From assembly GCA_933228675.1 (NCBI GenBank), contig OW121743.1:91323998-91387997 (forward strand): a stretch of DNA of 64,000 bases. Reading direction: 5' to 3'. Made by a program: the position numbers and the translations under genes. This stretch comes from Stomorhina lunata (taxonomy: Eukaryota > Arthropoda > Insecta > Diptera > Rhiniidae). Shown here one piece after another: positions 63,653 to 64,000 of this stretch (position 1 is its first letter; each line of letters begins with the position of its first letter). Below the pieces are notes generated by a model. The model made no database searches, was not told where the DNA came from, and worked only from the letters and a program-made list of their open reading frames with translations.

Positions 63653-64000
63653 CTCAATTCTTTGAACACATTTCCATGATTTTGAATAGCAGAAGCAGCT
63701 TCTTCTGATGTCTTTTTCATGTTCGGCTTGACACAATATTTTATTCAAAATTACGGGGTGTTGTCTTTTCAAATGTTCAGATTTCAATATTCAAGAAACA
63801 ATAACCGATGCCTGAAGTGGCCAGGTTAACTGTCTAAAAAGTCTGGCTAAAACAGGCTTAGACTTCTACTAATTGTTTTTACTAGTTCATACTCCTGCTG
63901 ACAGTAGTATCTTATTACAATTTTATTATAATAAATATTTTTTTTTAATTGTTACACACATTAAAAACTAAAACAGACAGAAGAAGTTTAACAATATTAA
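63653..64000. other. AT-rich flank at right edge
   Basis: No gene supported within the visible 350 bp. Confidence 0.35.

Noticed and set aside
63650..63720. Short minus-strand frame starting MKKTSEEAASAIQNHG
   Set aside because: Only about 23 codons before it runs into the minisatellite; too short to assign.

Overview
The window looks like nuclear DNA of a higher fly, most likely a calyptrate (blowfly or house-fly-like). It is very AT-rich. The only gene I can name is an intronless achaete-scute-type bHLH gene, a clear orthologue of Drosophila asense (ase). The dispersed repeats include a family built like the dipteran DINE-1/INE-1/mini-me elements. The species is an inference; I had no database.

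Layout: 1-4.0 kb holds a possible partial coding fragment at the left edge, a MITE-like element, and the ase 5' flank with an initiator cluster, a 39-codon upstream ORF and a proneural-type E-box. ase lies at 4027-6060 (+, 677 codons). Its 3' UTR carries paired poly(A) signals, a PUF-type site and a match to the proneural-box/GY-box complement. From about 6.7 kb to the right edge I can defend no second gene. That 57 kb is filled with minisatellite blocks, non-autonomous transposons and unremarkable AT-rich spacer.

The dominant feature is a family of AT-rich minisatellites in ten blocks (the ninth split by an insertion). I estimate about 23 kb in total, a bit more than a third of the window. 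Most have a 31-bp period, one has 29 bp and one about 22 bp. Units have dyad symmetry. Those near 53-61 kb carry a perfect 24-bp palindrome in each unit; those at 7-27 kb have A/T tracts about every 10 bp, as in intrinsically curved DNA. Blocks differ by diagnostic bases, occur in both orientations and show local homogenisation and higher-order structure. Inside one block sits a nearly uniform 458-bp repeat, five direct copies followed by about 1.35 inverted copies.

Mobile elements appear non-autonomous; I found no transposase or reverse transcriptase. They include two DINE-1/mini-me-like subfamilies (one with a roughly 280-bp GTCT microsatellite), a hAT-like element with a nested MITE, several inverted-repeat elements, a possible non-autonomous Helitron with tandem modules, and two copies of an LTR-like sequence. 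The biology is therefore one neural-precursor regulator beside a long, repeat-inflated gene desert.
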